A program made the translations under genes and the position numbers. DNA of 64,000 bases from NCBI GenBank assembly GCA_015698045.1, contig BLAL01000009.1, positions 248,001 through 312,000 of the forward strand, in the 5' to 3' direction. The stretch comes from Rhizophagus clarus (lineage: Eukaryota > Glomeromycota > Glomeromycetes > Glomerales > Glomeraceae). Of this stretch, positions 20,776-32,679 are shown in pieces. The notes below the pieces were generated by a model that did no database searches, was not told the DNA's origin, and saw nothing but the letters and a program-made list of their open reading frames with translations. Within the stretch, counting starts at the first letter, position 1, and each line of letters begins with the position of its first letter.

Positions 20776-23548
20776 TAGGGATGTCAATGGTCGTTTCAGT
20801 TCAGTTTCAGTTTTAAAACTGCGGTTTTCAGTCAAAACTGAACTGATCACATAACTGACTGGTAAAACTGAACCGTAAAACTGGTATAAAACTGAATTTA
20901 AAATTTTATTGTTTTATTAGTAATTTGCTAATAAATAATGACACTAAACCTATTTAAAGTTCTTTATTGATAATTTTTACAAAAAAACAGCTAAATAAAT
21001 GTTAAAAATCAATAAAAAAAATACTAATAAATACTGATAAGCAAATAATAATACTATTAATGTTTATAATTTAGTAAATTTTTGCCAGAAAAAACTGGAA
21101 ATAATTAATATTTAAATTTTATATTTTACTAAATAAAAATATGTGAGTTATTCAATTCCTTCGATCATCCAACTTCTTAAACACAAACATGCTCTAGTTG
21201 TATCCTTGTCTAATCTATTTCTTTTTTTACTTACCACATTACCAGCCAAAGAAAACAATTGTTCACAAGGCACTGAAGAAGCTTGTACTGATAAATAATT
21301 CTGGGCTATTTTTAACAAAATAGAATACTCTGTTGAATGAGCATGCCACCAAGATAAAGGCTTTATATCAAAACTTGCATCTGCTGATTCCCAGTATTTT
21401 AACAATTTATCAGTATTTGCATTTCTTTGTTGACGTACAGATGATAAATGTTGAACAAATATGGATGTACTATTATTGGATGGCAAATTACTTAAAGCTG
21501 AATTTGGAAAATTATTACGAATGGGTTCAAGAATCTCATTAATCTCTAAGTTTTTGTATGTAATTGTTTTGTATCTTGGGTCAAAAAATGCCAGAACATG
21601 AGTCATTTTATCAATGTGAACCCAATATTCTTGAATTTTATTACGAATTACTAAAAGAACTTCACTAAGAGGATAGTTATGATTTCAATTTTCATTGAGA
21701 TCAACAAGTAAACCTAAAAGTACTACTCTTGCATAAGCTATTGTTGGATATATTTAAGTGGAAAGTTCAGTTATAGCAATATGAAATTATGATAATAAAG
21801 TAACTAGATGCTAAAATTAAAATTTGTAATTAATAATTAAATATAAAATAATGATAATTTAAATAATTATTTTAAATAAAAATTAACACTTACTTCAATT
21901 TTTTCCCACTCTCTTTCATTAAGCCAAATATCCTGAAATGGTTGATGTCGAGATTTTATTATTGATAAATCTTCCTTAAGGGTTAATACACGTTCAGCCA
22001 TAAGGAATGTAGAATTCCATCTGGTTTTTATGTCTAAAATTGGATGCTTAAATGTGTGATTAGCAGCAATTGCTAATCTTTCTAACTTCTCAAGATATAA
22101 CTGTGTTCTTCTTATAGATTTTACTATTTTTCTTAACTTCTTAATTAAATTTTCTATAAATTTTAATCCTGCAAGATTTAATACATGATATATACAACGA
22201 AAATGAATAAAATCTAATGCAGGTGTCTGAGCATCAAAATCATTTTTTAACAATCGACAAGCCACAATCATGTTACTTCCATTATCAGTAGTAACAGATA
22301 TAACTTTTTGTTTAAGGTCAAAATCTTCTAAAAGTTTATTAAGAATTTCATAAATTGCATTTCCAGTATAAGAACCAGTTATTTGCAAAACTTTAAGTGT
22401 AAAATGCTTTAACTTCCATTCATTAGTAATAAAATGAATTGTAACTCCAATAAATGCTTCATTTTTAATACTTAACTATATATCAGTTGTAATTGAACAA
22501 CGACCTGGAATATTTTTAACAAAATCAATAATACGTTCATGCCTAGAATTAAATTCAGACATTACTTCATTTTTTAATGTGGTGCGACCTGGGCACTTAA
22601 ATTTTGGATTTAATTTTTGTATAAATTCAATAAAATAAATACTATCAACAAGTAAGAATGGAAGCATGTCAATTACTATCCATTTAATAAGAAGTTTAAC
22701 AAATTCAGAATTTTTTTCTTTATCATAAAAGGAAGTAATATTGCTTTTAAATTTAAGAGTTGTTTGATTGACTTCCCTGTGAATATGTTTGTGATATTTT
22801 TTAATATGATTTCGTAATGTTGTTATAGAACTTTTTGCTGAAAACCCTTTATTACAAATCTTACATTTAGGATTTTCTGGATCTGTTACTTTATCTATAT
22901 ATTCCCACACATTAGATGGTGTTCTATTACTTTGATGTTCATCATCTTCATTTCCTTCATTATCAAGTTCTTGCTGATTTATATTATCATCATCTAAAAT
23001 CATTTTGTTTCTGTGCATTTTTAAACTATATGTTGAATGTTGAGAGGAATTTCCAAAAGAATATTCACTTTCATCTTCTGAAGTATAGTTTGAGTCAACA
23101 TCAGAATTATCCATTAATTTTAAAATTAATTATTTGAGAAAAAAAAAAAAAAAAATTTAACAAGTAGCTATATTTGATGGTTTGTTAAAAAGAATAAAAT
23201 TATTTTTTTAAAAAAAATTTTTTTGGGTGCATATGATTAAAAACATGTTCAAAAAATTTGCATATGAAAAATAAGCCAATAATCTAAATTTAGTATTGGT
23301 GCAATTATTTACAACTTATATAATTTTCAAATAATAAAAATAAGTTGTTTACATGGATATTTATGTAATTGATCATCAATTTATATCATTTATATCACTA
23401 AATAATCAATTAGCAGTATCAGTTTTTTGATCAGTTTTTTTATATATAAAACTAACAGTTAATCGGTTAGTTTTGGACTGAAACTGAACTGTAACTGAAC
23501 TGATAAAAACTGGTTATGATTGGTTATGACTGAACTTTGGCATCCCTA
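20776..23548 (-). mobile_element. hAT transposon, 2.77 kb, 8-bp duplication
   Basis: The left end reads TAGGGATGTCAATGGTCG. The right end, reverse-complemented, reads TAGGGATGCCAAAGTTCAG. Flanking 8-mers are GACTTAGT (20768-20775) and GACTCAGT (23549-23556), a 7/8 target-site duplication. Inside both ends are many AACTGAACTG-type words. It carries one minus-strand transposase gene with BED, RNase-H-like and C-terminal dimerisation parts. Both ends and the whole gene body are present, so it was once autonomous. Confidence 0.88.
21148..23114 (-). pseudogene. hAT-family transposase, nonsense-interrupted
   Basis: Transposases of this family excise and reinsert the element. The frame starts at 23114 with an acidic N-terminus. 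A BED zinc finger follows at about residues 65-112 (CKIC, then HIKKYH). The ITTDI segment comes just before a TAG at 22476-22478, where related proteins have Trp. The catalytic-core segment contains VISVTTDNGSNM and LDIKTRWNST. The hAT C-terminal dimerisation region (SVPCEQLFSLAGNVVSKKRN) ends at 21148. A GT-AG intron of 83 nt at 21811-21893 restores phase. Conceptual length is about 627 residues, normal for the family. I count four in-frame stops and no frameshift, so decay was by point mutation. It is the transposase of the element at 20776-23548. Confidence 0.88.
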
Positions 23549-23890
23549 GACTCAGTTCAAGTCAATTTGAGTCAGTTCAGATTAAGCTGCTCCAAGTCAG
23601 TTTAACCGCTCAAGTAAGCTGAAGCTGAACCGATTGAGCTGTTTTCATCTCTATTTATAATACAGTTAAAAGACATTTTATACATAATAAATTATCCTAT
23701 TTATTGTGTTTATTCTATCTACCACCCAATAATTTACTATATTTATTGTTTTTATTCTAATCTTATTGGTCATAATGCTAATAAAAATCTTGAAAGAAAA
23801 ATCATGTATTAGTTATAAACTTTAAAAATGCTATCTTGCAAATACTCAGCTTAAACTGAAAGTAAACCTATTCTTAATTGTGTAATATCT
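23549..23890. other. Right flank of the outer repeat element
   Basis: GACTCAGTTCAAGTC-type palindromic repeats run to a TTTTCATCTCTA end at 23653, probably the terminus of the element that received the hAT insertion. Beyond it nothing is recognised. Confidence 0.4.
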
Positions 23891-24045
23891 GGGATCTTTG
23901 CAATAGAAAGGTACGAAACTCAAAAAAATTTTTAAATTTACTTTATATGCTAATTATGTTTTTTATACTAAAATAAGTACAAATTTAATATTAATTAAAT
24001 TTTTATTTTTCTTTGAGTTTCGTACCTTTCTATTGCAAAGATCCC
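23891..24045. mobile_element. 155-bp MITE with exact inverted termini of about 34 bp
   Basis: The left end GGGATCTTTGCAATAGAAAG is followed by GTACGAAACTCAAA, and the right end is its exact reverse complement. Less exact pairing continues into a short AT-rich loop. ATCT lies directly outside both ends (23887-23890 and 24046-24049) and may be a 4-bp duplication. Lack of differences between the arms suggests a recent insertion or strong pairing constraint. Confidence 0.75.
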
Positions 24046-24134
24046 ATCTTGTCTAATACTTTGCTAGTGTGATCTGCCGTAAGTAATAATTACAGCATTT
24101 TGGATTATAATATAATTATAACTTGAGTTGCAAC

Positions 24135-24557
24135 TAAGATTGTCTGCCAAAACTAAAAAGGAAATTCTGAAAGGTTTTGGCCAATCAAATCCATTCCAAA
24201 ACTAAAACTGAAACTATTCTTAATTTTGGCCAAAATTAAAAATTGGCCAAAATTACAGCATTAAGTCACGTGATATTACACAAATTTCTAAAAAAGGAAA
24301 TTTTGATTCTCAGCAAAATTGAAAATTTGTATTACACAATAGTTATACAAGAATCCAAAAAGGAAATTTCTATAGCAATCCTTTATTTAGTCAGAATTAT
24401 GATATTAAAGCCAGCTTATAATTTTAACCAAATTTTGGCATTTTGGTAATAATTTTGGCATTATAATTTTGGCAAATTTACTTTTAATTGCCTAAACTTT
24501 TGGCTACAAAAAAGTTTCAGCCTTGGTCTAAACTACTTAATTTTGGCAGGCAATTTT
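24135..24557. mobile_element. Mutator-like MITE, 423 bp, same family as 6863-8300
   Basis: The ends are TAAGATTGTCTGCCAAAACT and, reverse-complemented, AAAATTGCCTGCCAAAATTA. A perfect 9-bp duplication AGTTGCAAC flanks it (24126-24134 and 24558-24566). The terminal consensus TAARRTTGYCTGCCAAAA is shared with the element at 6863-8300. The interior holds a partial copy of the arm seen at 19235-19385. No coding capacity. Confidence 0.78.
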
Positions 24558-24566
24558 AGTTGCAAC

Positions 24567-25060
24567 CTATTACAACCATTACAACACTAATTTTTTCCTA
24601 TATGAAAATTACGATATATAGTACTTACCAATTATGTTACAACCTATTACAACTACTACAATTTATTACAGTAAGTAACACTATACTTCGCTAAATAATT
24701 TTTGTTTTACTGGTACTTTTTCACAGTAAGATATGCAGTGAGTATACCTATTATATTTATATAATTACAATATTTGTATTTACAGATTGAGAAAAGAAAA
24801 AATATTTTTTGAATATATATGCTATTTGCATGTTACATATCTTTTATTCTTCAGCAAGAATTTTACTATACATTTTAGTAATTACCATATGATAAAGCTT
24901 ATATTTTTACAAATATTATTGAAATTTCATAATCTTTATATTTAATATGATAAATTCATTCTTCATAATATTTACCAGTATTTCATTTACCTCTTATATT
25001 ATTCTATAAACTTTCTTTTTTATGATTTCCATTACATAATGAACAGAGTGTTGAATTATT
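24567..25060. other. AT-rich stretch without a gene
   Basis: Short CAACCTATTACAACYA repeats just right of the MITE (24562-24665). Nothing else recognised. Confidence 0.45.
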
Positions 25061-25720
25061 AAAATTAAATAACTCATTACATTCACTACTATCGCTTAAA
25101 TATAGAAAAGAAAACTGCTCTAACACTAATCCAATTATATATTTTTGTTTCTCTTCTGAATCATTAGGTAAAATAAAAATCAGAAATCTGGATTTGTTAA
25201 ATTTATTTATCTAATTAGAAGAAGTTATAGATAGTATATTTACTTGTGATTTAATTGATAGAATATCTTTACTAACAGTATTCATATTTTTATCAGGTAA
25301 TTTTTCTTCAAAAGAATTATTATTAAAAGTGCTTTGCAAAGATATGATTTTGGCTGAATTCTTAACTGAAATTTCAGAAATCAAAGATTCATCTTTTAAT
25401 AATATATGGTGCAATTCCTTTGGATTCTGTTTGAAAAAATTATTTATAATAAACTCTTGAACTTTATTATTAATTAACTCTGAAATAAAGTTCACACTAT
25501 ATGTTATAATATACTTAATATTATCTACATCTATCTTTTCAAATAATTTATATATCTTTACAGCTTTCTGAATTTTCTTTTATAAGTTTTTACAAAAGAT
25601 TTCTGAAAGATATAATCCAGTTTATTTAGATTGTTGTTTTTACAATATGGATAAGTATTCTAATATTTTATTATAAATTATTTCCTTTGTTTTTTTTTGC
25701 CTTTTTCATCTTTTTCATCT
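25061..25720 (-). pseudogene. Decayed reading frame, unknown family
   Basis: The minus strand is open from about 25590 to 25211 in one frame, with IYKLFEKIDVDNIKYIITYS followed by NFISELINNKVQEFIINNFF and a low-complexity Ser/Asn tail. A frame change and stops lie upstream. The KIYKLF...IGIDKI-like pattern is one I associate, from memory only, with repeat-borne or expanded hypothetical proteins of Rhizophagus. There is no ATG in context and no catalytic motif. It is probably the 3' part of a dead gene. Confidence 0.35.
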
Positions 25721-25870
25721 TATACAATTACATTAACCTGAATTAAAATTCTCTTCCATAATAATATTAGTACAAAATCTCTTCTTAATTACACAAATTG
25801 TGTCATATTCAGCATTATTTGTTTTATTAAATAATTAAGCTAAAGAAAGTAATGGATCTGTAATATAAAT

Positions 25871-26040
25871 GCTACCCAAATCCAAAATAATTTGGGATTA
25901 TGGTAGTCCAAATGTACAAATCCAAATTAATTTACAAATTATATATAAAAATTTTGTAATTTGTACATTTGGGATTTGGGAATTATAGCAGTTAAAATGT
26001 ACAAATTAATTTGAGATTCACTTAAAATAATTTGGGTAAC
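25871..26040. mobile_element. Possible 170-bp MITE with TACCCAAAT ends
   Basis: Inverted ends GCTACCCAAATCC and (reverse complement of the right end) GTTACCCAAATTA bracket a stretch with internal inverted TTTGTACATTT words. The duplication is unclear (AT at most). Confidence 0.45.
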
Positions 26041-26629
26041 ATCTATAATCTATAAATAAATTTTGGTTGAAATTTTCAGCTGAAATCACATTGTAAAAAA
26101 TGATTTTGTTATTTGATTAGGCATCTTCCTTAATACTATCAGCTATCAATTATATGATATTTTTTGCAATTTTTTTTCTATAACTATTTTAATATGGGAC
26201 TTCAATTAAAATTTCAGTTACAGGATTTGATACTTCTGATATAATTCTTTTAGTACCAGATTCTTGATCTTGATTAAGAGATACCTACTCTGTTTTTTTA
26301 AGTTTTTTTTTTTTTATTGCATCACTTAATATCTTCACTAATACTTTTTTTATCCACCTTATCCAAGAAATTATCCATCTTTTTCTTCTGTGATAATTTT
26401 TTATGATGATTTACACCTGAATTGGCTAAAAGTACTAAAGTAAAGTTAGATAAGTTATTGTTAAAAGTAAAGATATTACTCATAATTGTAATTATAAAAC
26501 ACAGTTTTGTAAGTAATAGGTTGTAACCTAGCTTCTTCAGAGTACAAAAGTTATAATTCTGTAATTGTACTGTAATGTTATAATTATGTCATAATTATAA
26601 TTGGCTTATTTTATATAAGATTATTAATA
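26041..26629. other. AT-rich stretch without a gene
   Basis: No frame or element recognised. Confidence 0.45.
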
Positions 26630-27180
26630 AAATCGCAGCTTTTTTTTATTAACAAAATTGTAGTTCTTTTTTTATTAACAAATTATTTTATTAATAAAAT
26701 TGCAGTTCTTTTTTTATTAATAAATTATTTTATTAATAAAATTGCAGTTCTTTTTTTATTAACAAATTATTTTATTAACAAAATCGCAATTCTTTTTTTA
26801 TTAATAAATTATTTTATTAATAAAATCATGGTTCTTTTTTTATTAATAAATTATTTTATTAATAAAATCATGGTTCTTTTTTTATTAATAAATTATTTTA
26901 TTAATAAAATCATGGTTTTTTTTATTTATTAATGAAATTGCAGATTTTTTTTTATTAATAAAATCATGGCTTTTTTTATTAATAAAATCACGGTTTTTTT
27001 TATTAATAAAAATTGTGATTTTTTATTAACAAAATCGCAGCTTTTTTTATTAATAAAATCGCAGTTTTTTTCATTAATAAAATCATGGTTTACCTTTTTA
27101 TTAATAAAATCATGGCTTATTTTCATTAATAATATCGCAGCTTTTTTTTATTAATAAAATCGTGGCTTGCTTTATTAATA
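26630..27180. repeat. TTATTAATAAAATCGCAG-type minisatellite
   Basis: A unit of TTTTTTTATTAATAAAATCG plus CAG, TGG or a variant repeats about 15 times, first with a doubled unit of about 60 bp, then with a short one of about 30 bp. Translations of either strand give FINKK-type repeats. I regard these as repeat translation rather than a gene because the reading frame is not maintained across units. Confidence 0.75.
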
Positions 27181-27572
27181 TATATAAAATATTAATTAAC
27201 CATTTTATTATTACTAATACAAATTAAAAAAACATTAAATATTTTTAACATTATTTTTTTATTAATACAAATTAAAAAATATTATTACACTAATACTATA
27301 TATACCAAAATTATACCACAGCATTATATATGTAGGGAGTTTTAACTTTTGGCATTGGGCTAAATAACTTTTGACAGGTAATCTTAGATAGTATTAAGGC
27401 ATTATAGCCTAATTACGATATTACAGTCTAATTATGGCATTATGATTTAATTACAGTATTATGAAAAGTGTTATAACTGTAATGCTGTATATTGTAATAT
27501 TACAGCATTGTCTAATCAATTACAGCTAACATCTTTAGTTAAAGGTATTATTTTCCTTGAATCATTTTGCAA
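27181..27572. other. AT-rich stretch, possible solo transposon end
   Basis: Near 27370-27390 the minus strand reads TAAGATTACCTGTCAAAAGT, close to the Mutator-like MITE terminus, but I found no partner end. Nothing else. Confidence 0.35.
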
Positions 27573-27800
27573 CTAATTTTGTTTTACTTTCATAATTCTA
27601 TTTCTAAACTCAAATTTTAACTTCTTGATTTTGGCCTTGAATTTGGTATTTTTAATATCATATATCTCATTATATTTTTTATTTACTTTTAGAATCTTAG
27701 TACACATGCGCTTAAGTTTAGCTATTTTGGTATTAGATACTGAGAACTTAATTTTAAGACCAAAATTCTTAGCTTTAAGCTTAATAAAGTACTGTTTCAA
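27573..27800 (-). pseudogene. Lys-rich coiled-coil-like fragment
   Basis: A 75-codon minus-strand frame with regularly spaced Leu/Ile and many Lys (for example KIAKLKRMCTKILKVNKKYN) suggests a coiled-coil segment. Other expanded fungal repeat proteins have such segments. No domain, start context or conserved partner is visible. It may be a fragment of a dead gene or chance. Confidence 0.25.
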
Positions 27801-29110
27801 TAATTTAAGTTCTGATAATATGATCTATGTATATAATTAATACATTATATATGTTATATGTTAAATGTTAATTTGCATCAAATGTTAATTTTTAAGTTTT
27901 AAATAATAATATTATCATAAATATAAATTCATTTATGTTAAAAATTTAAAATTATATGTTTACAAAGATTAGGAACAAGTTTACTTAGATATCTAAAATA
28001 CATTGAAATTAAAAAATCTAATAGTTCTTATAGCATATAAGATTGTTTAAAATATATAATTTATTATGAATCAGATTTATGTAATAACATGCAAGTCTAT
28101 ATATAATACTGGAGGCAATTTATTAATAAAAAAAAGTTTTTTTATAGATGTTTTAATATGTATCAGTTAAACATTTAAAATAAAAAAAAATACATGTTTT
28201 TAATTAGGATTCCTGACTTAAATTTTTTATTAATATATACAAAAATAAATATAAGATTGAAACTTTATTTATGATACATAACATTTCTATAGTTCTTAGC
28301 AAAAGTAATAGCAGTGAGAATACCACTTCTTAATTTGGTTATAACTTCATTACTACTACCTTGATTAGATTATTATTTATTATATTAAATTGAACAGTGA
28401 TATACTTATTTAAAAAGCAATAAAAAAAAAATAATTCCAAATACTAATATTATTCTTATTTTATTACCCCACAATAGCTTCTATTACAATAAATTCTACT
28501 AGTAACTTTTTCATGAAATAAATTTTTAAAATATTTTTAATTGAACTGGAAATTTTTGCATTTTTATAAAACAATGTATCCCTTTCTTACAAAAAATACC
28601 AAAATTCTGAATATTTTTATTCAAAATATTGCATTAAACTTATATCATAAAAAATTATTACTAAAATCAAAATAATTATCATTTTACATTTATTTAATTT
28701 TCATCATGAAAACTTTGAAATATATGAGTTTTTAACTAATCAAATGTTTTTTTAGATCATTGGTAAGCTTTTTATTATGATAATATATTTATGATATTTA
28801 AGGTGATATGAAATTTTTCTTTCAATAATGATTTTTTTTTTTGCTCATTTTAAAGTTCAGATATCAAATTCCAATGAGAATTTTTATTTATTTTTGATGC
28901 AGTATATTAAGAAAATGGTAATGCAAAAAAAGAAAAAAAATATTACAAGCTATTTCTCAATTTATTTAGAAAGGAGTAAAATAATTTTGAAAATAGTATA
29001 GTTATTGATAGTGAGATTATTAATAATAATAGCATGCAAAATCAAATTGAAGTATGTTTTGATACAGATAGAGTTCAAACCTAATATTTATTAAATAATA
29101 CTAAAATATA
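27801..29110. other. AT-rich stretch without a gene
   Basis: Mostly AT-rich sequence. A weak + strand trace (KKKKNITSYFS) near 28925-28960 resembles the start of repeat-borne proteins but cannot be extended. Confidence 0.4.
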
Positions 29111-30768
29111 TAGTGGCCATCAAAAGAAACGCAACACTATAATTATTGATCATAAATCATGTGCAAATCTGTTAAATTATATCCAATTGAAACAAAGTAA
29201 ATATATATATTTAGTTTATCATGTAATGTAATAAATATATCAATTTTAAACAATTTTAATTGGACAAATTTTATATTATATAATGATTTTTAACAAAATG
29301 CTGTTATGCTTTTTTTGACGGAAATAAATTTTATTTATTTTTTTTATTTAATGAAAATGTATAATAAAATTTATTTATAAAACTGTTTTTAAAAAACAAC
29401 TACCATCTTGTATACTCCTTCTTAGCTTTTAAAACCTCATTAATTCTTTTTGGCATCGTATTTATTAACTTTATATATGCTTCTAATAATATTTCATTCC
29501 ATATTTTTGAAACATATTCCTATAGCGCATTCTTACCTCCTAATTTCTACATTCAGTTGTTTAAGACGATGGTCTATATCATTTTCAAAGATGTTCAATC
29601 AGATTTAAATCTGAAGATTGTGGTGATCAATCAAGTAATTGAATATTATTATCCTCAAACCACTCTAAAGTATGTTTTGCAGTGTACTTGAGGTCATTAT
29701 CCTATTGAAAAATAATATTTTTACGGTTTAAATTATAATATTCTAACATATCTAAGAAATCTTTATCAAGGATCCTTTGATACAATTTAGCATCAAGGCC
29801 TCCATCGATTTTGCATAAGTATTTTACTTCAAAACAAGTAAAACATCCTTGCACAAAAACACTTCTGCCACCAAACTTAGCTGTAGGTTTTACATGTCGA
29901 TTATTAAGAGGTTTATTGGATTTTTTCAGTAATAAGCACAACCATCTGACCTAAAAATCTGGAATTTAGATTCGTCTGATCATATAACTTTGTTTCAGTT
30001 ACTTACAATTCATTTCTGATATTTTTGGACAAATTTTAATCATTTTTTCTAGTGAGTTTTTGATAAAGGAGGTTTCTTATATTTTGCGTGAGTAAACTAC
30101 CCATTTCTATTCAATGCTCTACGTACAGTACTTTCACTTACTTCAATTTTATCAACAATTTTTAGAGATTTTTAAATACTTACTGGTATAAAACATTCAT
30201 CTGTCATTATATGTCTGACCATAATCCTTTCATCACGGTCAGTTAACTTATGTAGTTTTCCAATTGTTGACTTGTCACTTACACTATTAGTCTTCTCATA
30301 TTTCTTTTTTAATCTTGAAATACTTAAATAGTGAACATTTTTCCCAATTTGCGTGGCTATTTCTCTTAAATTAAGGTCTAGTTCTAACAATTGAATTGCT
30401 CAAACTTTTTGTTCTATTATTAGTCGTTTCAGTATATTTGAAATAAAAAAAATAAAAAAAAGTAATAAGAAAAGATAAATAAACCTTTACACAACTTTAC
30501 ATTGTGAAAACTTTTTTAATTACGTGTATAAATTTTTAAAAAAATGTAATTATTTTGTTTCGTCAAAAAAATGCAACACTAAAAAGAGATAAAGTGTACA
30601 TTTCTGAGATTATCTACAAACAAATTAAGCTTAATTTGGTATATATAAAAAGATCATTGAGTGTATATCCTAATTTGGTTAAATTTATATTTATCAAATT
30701 AAACAAAAAAAAAGTACACATGATTTATGATCGATAATTATGTGATTGTGTTTCTTTGATGGTCACTG
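29111..30768 (-). mobile_element. Tc1/mariner element, 1.66 kb
   Basis: The left end reads TAGTGGCCATCAAAAGAAAC. The right end, reverse-complemented, reads CAGTGACCATCAAAGAAAC, and similarity continues to ATAATTATYGATCATAAATC. TA lies outside both ends (29109-29110 and 30769-30770), the target site used by this superfamily. Size fits a single-gene Tc1-like element. The minus-strand transposase inside is dead. Confidence 0.85.
29400..30420 (-). pseudogene. Tc1-like transposase, degenerate
   Basis: The N-terminal helix-turn-helix part is at about 30172-30390 (LREIATQIGKNVHYLSISRL). The catalytic part is best preserved at 29702-29941: NRHVKPTAKFGGRSVFVQGC, then CKIDGGLDAKLYQRIL and NIIFQ, which is the region leading to the second catalytic Asp. 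Downstream there is DNDLKYT, then SSDLNLIEHL around the third acidic position. Stops and frame changes interrupt it repeatedly. The family normally encodes about 340 residues. This is the gene of the element at 29111-30768 and cannot be functional. Confidence 0.82.
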
Positions 30769-31179
30769 TATGTATTTTTGATTCCTTTTTTGAAAATAAA
30801 AATATTTCATAACTTTATTATAAAATTTATGTGTTATATTAAAAAAACTGATTGCTATTACTTTTGACAGGATCTGTATAATATGTTGCAGATTATTATA
30901 TATACTTATTTTTTTTTAATTATTTTTTTTAACATGATATTTTTTAGTTGTTAATTTATTGCTATCTAGTGCTTTATTCTTTAATAAACCTACTATAATT
31001 TCTAAAACCTTATTCATATTCTTATGCAATTTCGTATTATTTTAAGAGCATCTTCTGTAAATAAAATTTGATACTCAATTCTGCTAGTACTATAAATGCA
31101 CTTAGTGTTATGAAGAATAAAGTACCAATTAATATAGTATTGATTATACTATAAATATATTCATAATTAGTCTTATTAA
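30769..31179. other. AT-rich stretch without a gene
   Basis: Nothing recognisable. Confidence 0.45.
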
Positions 31180-31960
31180 TTTTTTATTTTTTCTTATTCA
31201 TATTTATATTTATCTAAAGAGAAATAACAAAGTAAATTAGCAATACCATATGTTTGATTATATTTACTTTCAATTATACAAATTATTTTTTCAAGCAAGT
31301 TATTCAGAATTTTTTTAATTGTATAGTCAATATGATCAGTATTTATCTCATCAATTATTTTCATTTAGGAAGTAATAAGTAATTATTAAACTTTTGAGAA
31401 GACTCATCAACATGTATAAAAAATGGTAAAAATATACTTGCAATATATAGTCTTATTACTATCTACAACTGGTTTCATATTTCTTATCTTGTGAAAGATA
31501 TCATTAATACAGAATTTAAATTCTGAAGAGTTTTCATTAATTAGGCAAATAACTGATTTTAAACTGTAAAATAAATATAATATTCTTGCTCAAAATTTTA
31601 TAATCTTTTTACAATATTTTCTTCAAATTTGTCTTGTCTTATATGAAGAAAATAATCTTAACTTTTTATTCTTACACTTTTTAGCAAATTTTACAAGTCT
31701 CTTAGCTGATTCTAATTTTATTTTATGATGTTCAAGTTCTTTTTAGATCAAGTTAAAGAAGTCTTGTCCATTCACTTTTTTATTTTTGATTATATTAAAG
31801 TCATTCTTTTTAAGATTTAGGTCCTGTTCTTGCAAAAATCTATAAGCTTAACTGTATCATATTTTTTAATTTTATTAGCTAGTGAGATTATCTTATTTTT
31901 AGCAACAGAAGTAGAGGTAAAAGCTAAAGTATAAAGTATATTAATTTCAGACATAATGTT
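31180..31960 (-). pseudogene. Decayed SAM-like-domain protein gene
   Basis: Minus-strand pieces in changing frames, in order: KYDTVKLIDF, LNLKKNDFNIIKNKKVNGQ, DFFNLI, KRLVKFAKKCKNKKLRLFSS; then SEFKFCINDIFHKIRNMKPV with VDSNKTI; then DEINTDHIDYTIKKIL and KIICIIESKYNQ. The first part looks like a SAM-type helical domain. From memory, the order resembles an expanded Rhizophagus family in which a SAM-like domain precedes an uncharacterised region with VDSNEA and GRVDYAIK motifs. Several stops and at least two frameshifts are present. No database check was possible. Confidence 0.5.
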
Positions 31961-32670
31961 ACATTTTTATAGAGATATTTGGTTATAATAAAAAAATAGT
32001 GTTACATTTTGGAGTAAGATAAAAAATTATTTCTATTTAAAAAAAAAAATACTGGATATTAATGTAGGCTTTTATATTATACAGATATGTGTTATTACAT
32101 GGAACATTTTTCAAGATTTATAATAAGAATATAATATATACTTTATTTATAAAATAAAAACATTATTGTTATGCAATCTATAATACATAAAAATTGTAAT
32201 TATATCACTGTTATCAGAGACAACAAATTATTAACAGGAATATATAGTAATATGAAAGAATTTTACCTAAGGTTATCAACCAAAAATTCAGAAATCAGAA
32301 GTATAGAATCCATTTTTATTTTTTAAATACTGAACTTAATTAAGGCTTAAAAAAACATCTTTTAACTCCAATTTACTTTTAATTGCATTTATAAGAATAC
32401 TGACTGGTTGATTTATATTAATTGTAATTATTTAGTGTACCATATTACGTTAAACATTATTAAAATTTCTTACTAGAATAATAAAACAGTTGAGAGTAAT
32501 TTCAATGCCATTGTTATTAGTCATTATATAGCAAGTTTTTTATTTTTCTTTATATTTTACTCATATAGATATATAGCTTCTATTATATATATATCTCAAT
32601 TATTTTTGCATTATTTTTATAGGAATAATTTTTATGAAAAGTTGGCTGGACTTTCATATATTAGATCTAT
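31961..32670. other. AT-rich stretch without a gene
   Basis: Nothing recognisable. Confidence 0.45.
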
Positions 32671-32679
32671 TATGAAATT

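Noticed and set aside
26929..27154. Frames on both strands translating the FINKK-type repeat
   Set aside because: They translate a minisatellite whose unit does not keep frame, and both strands are equally open.
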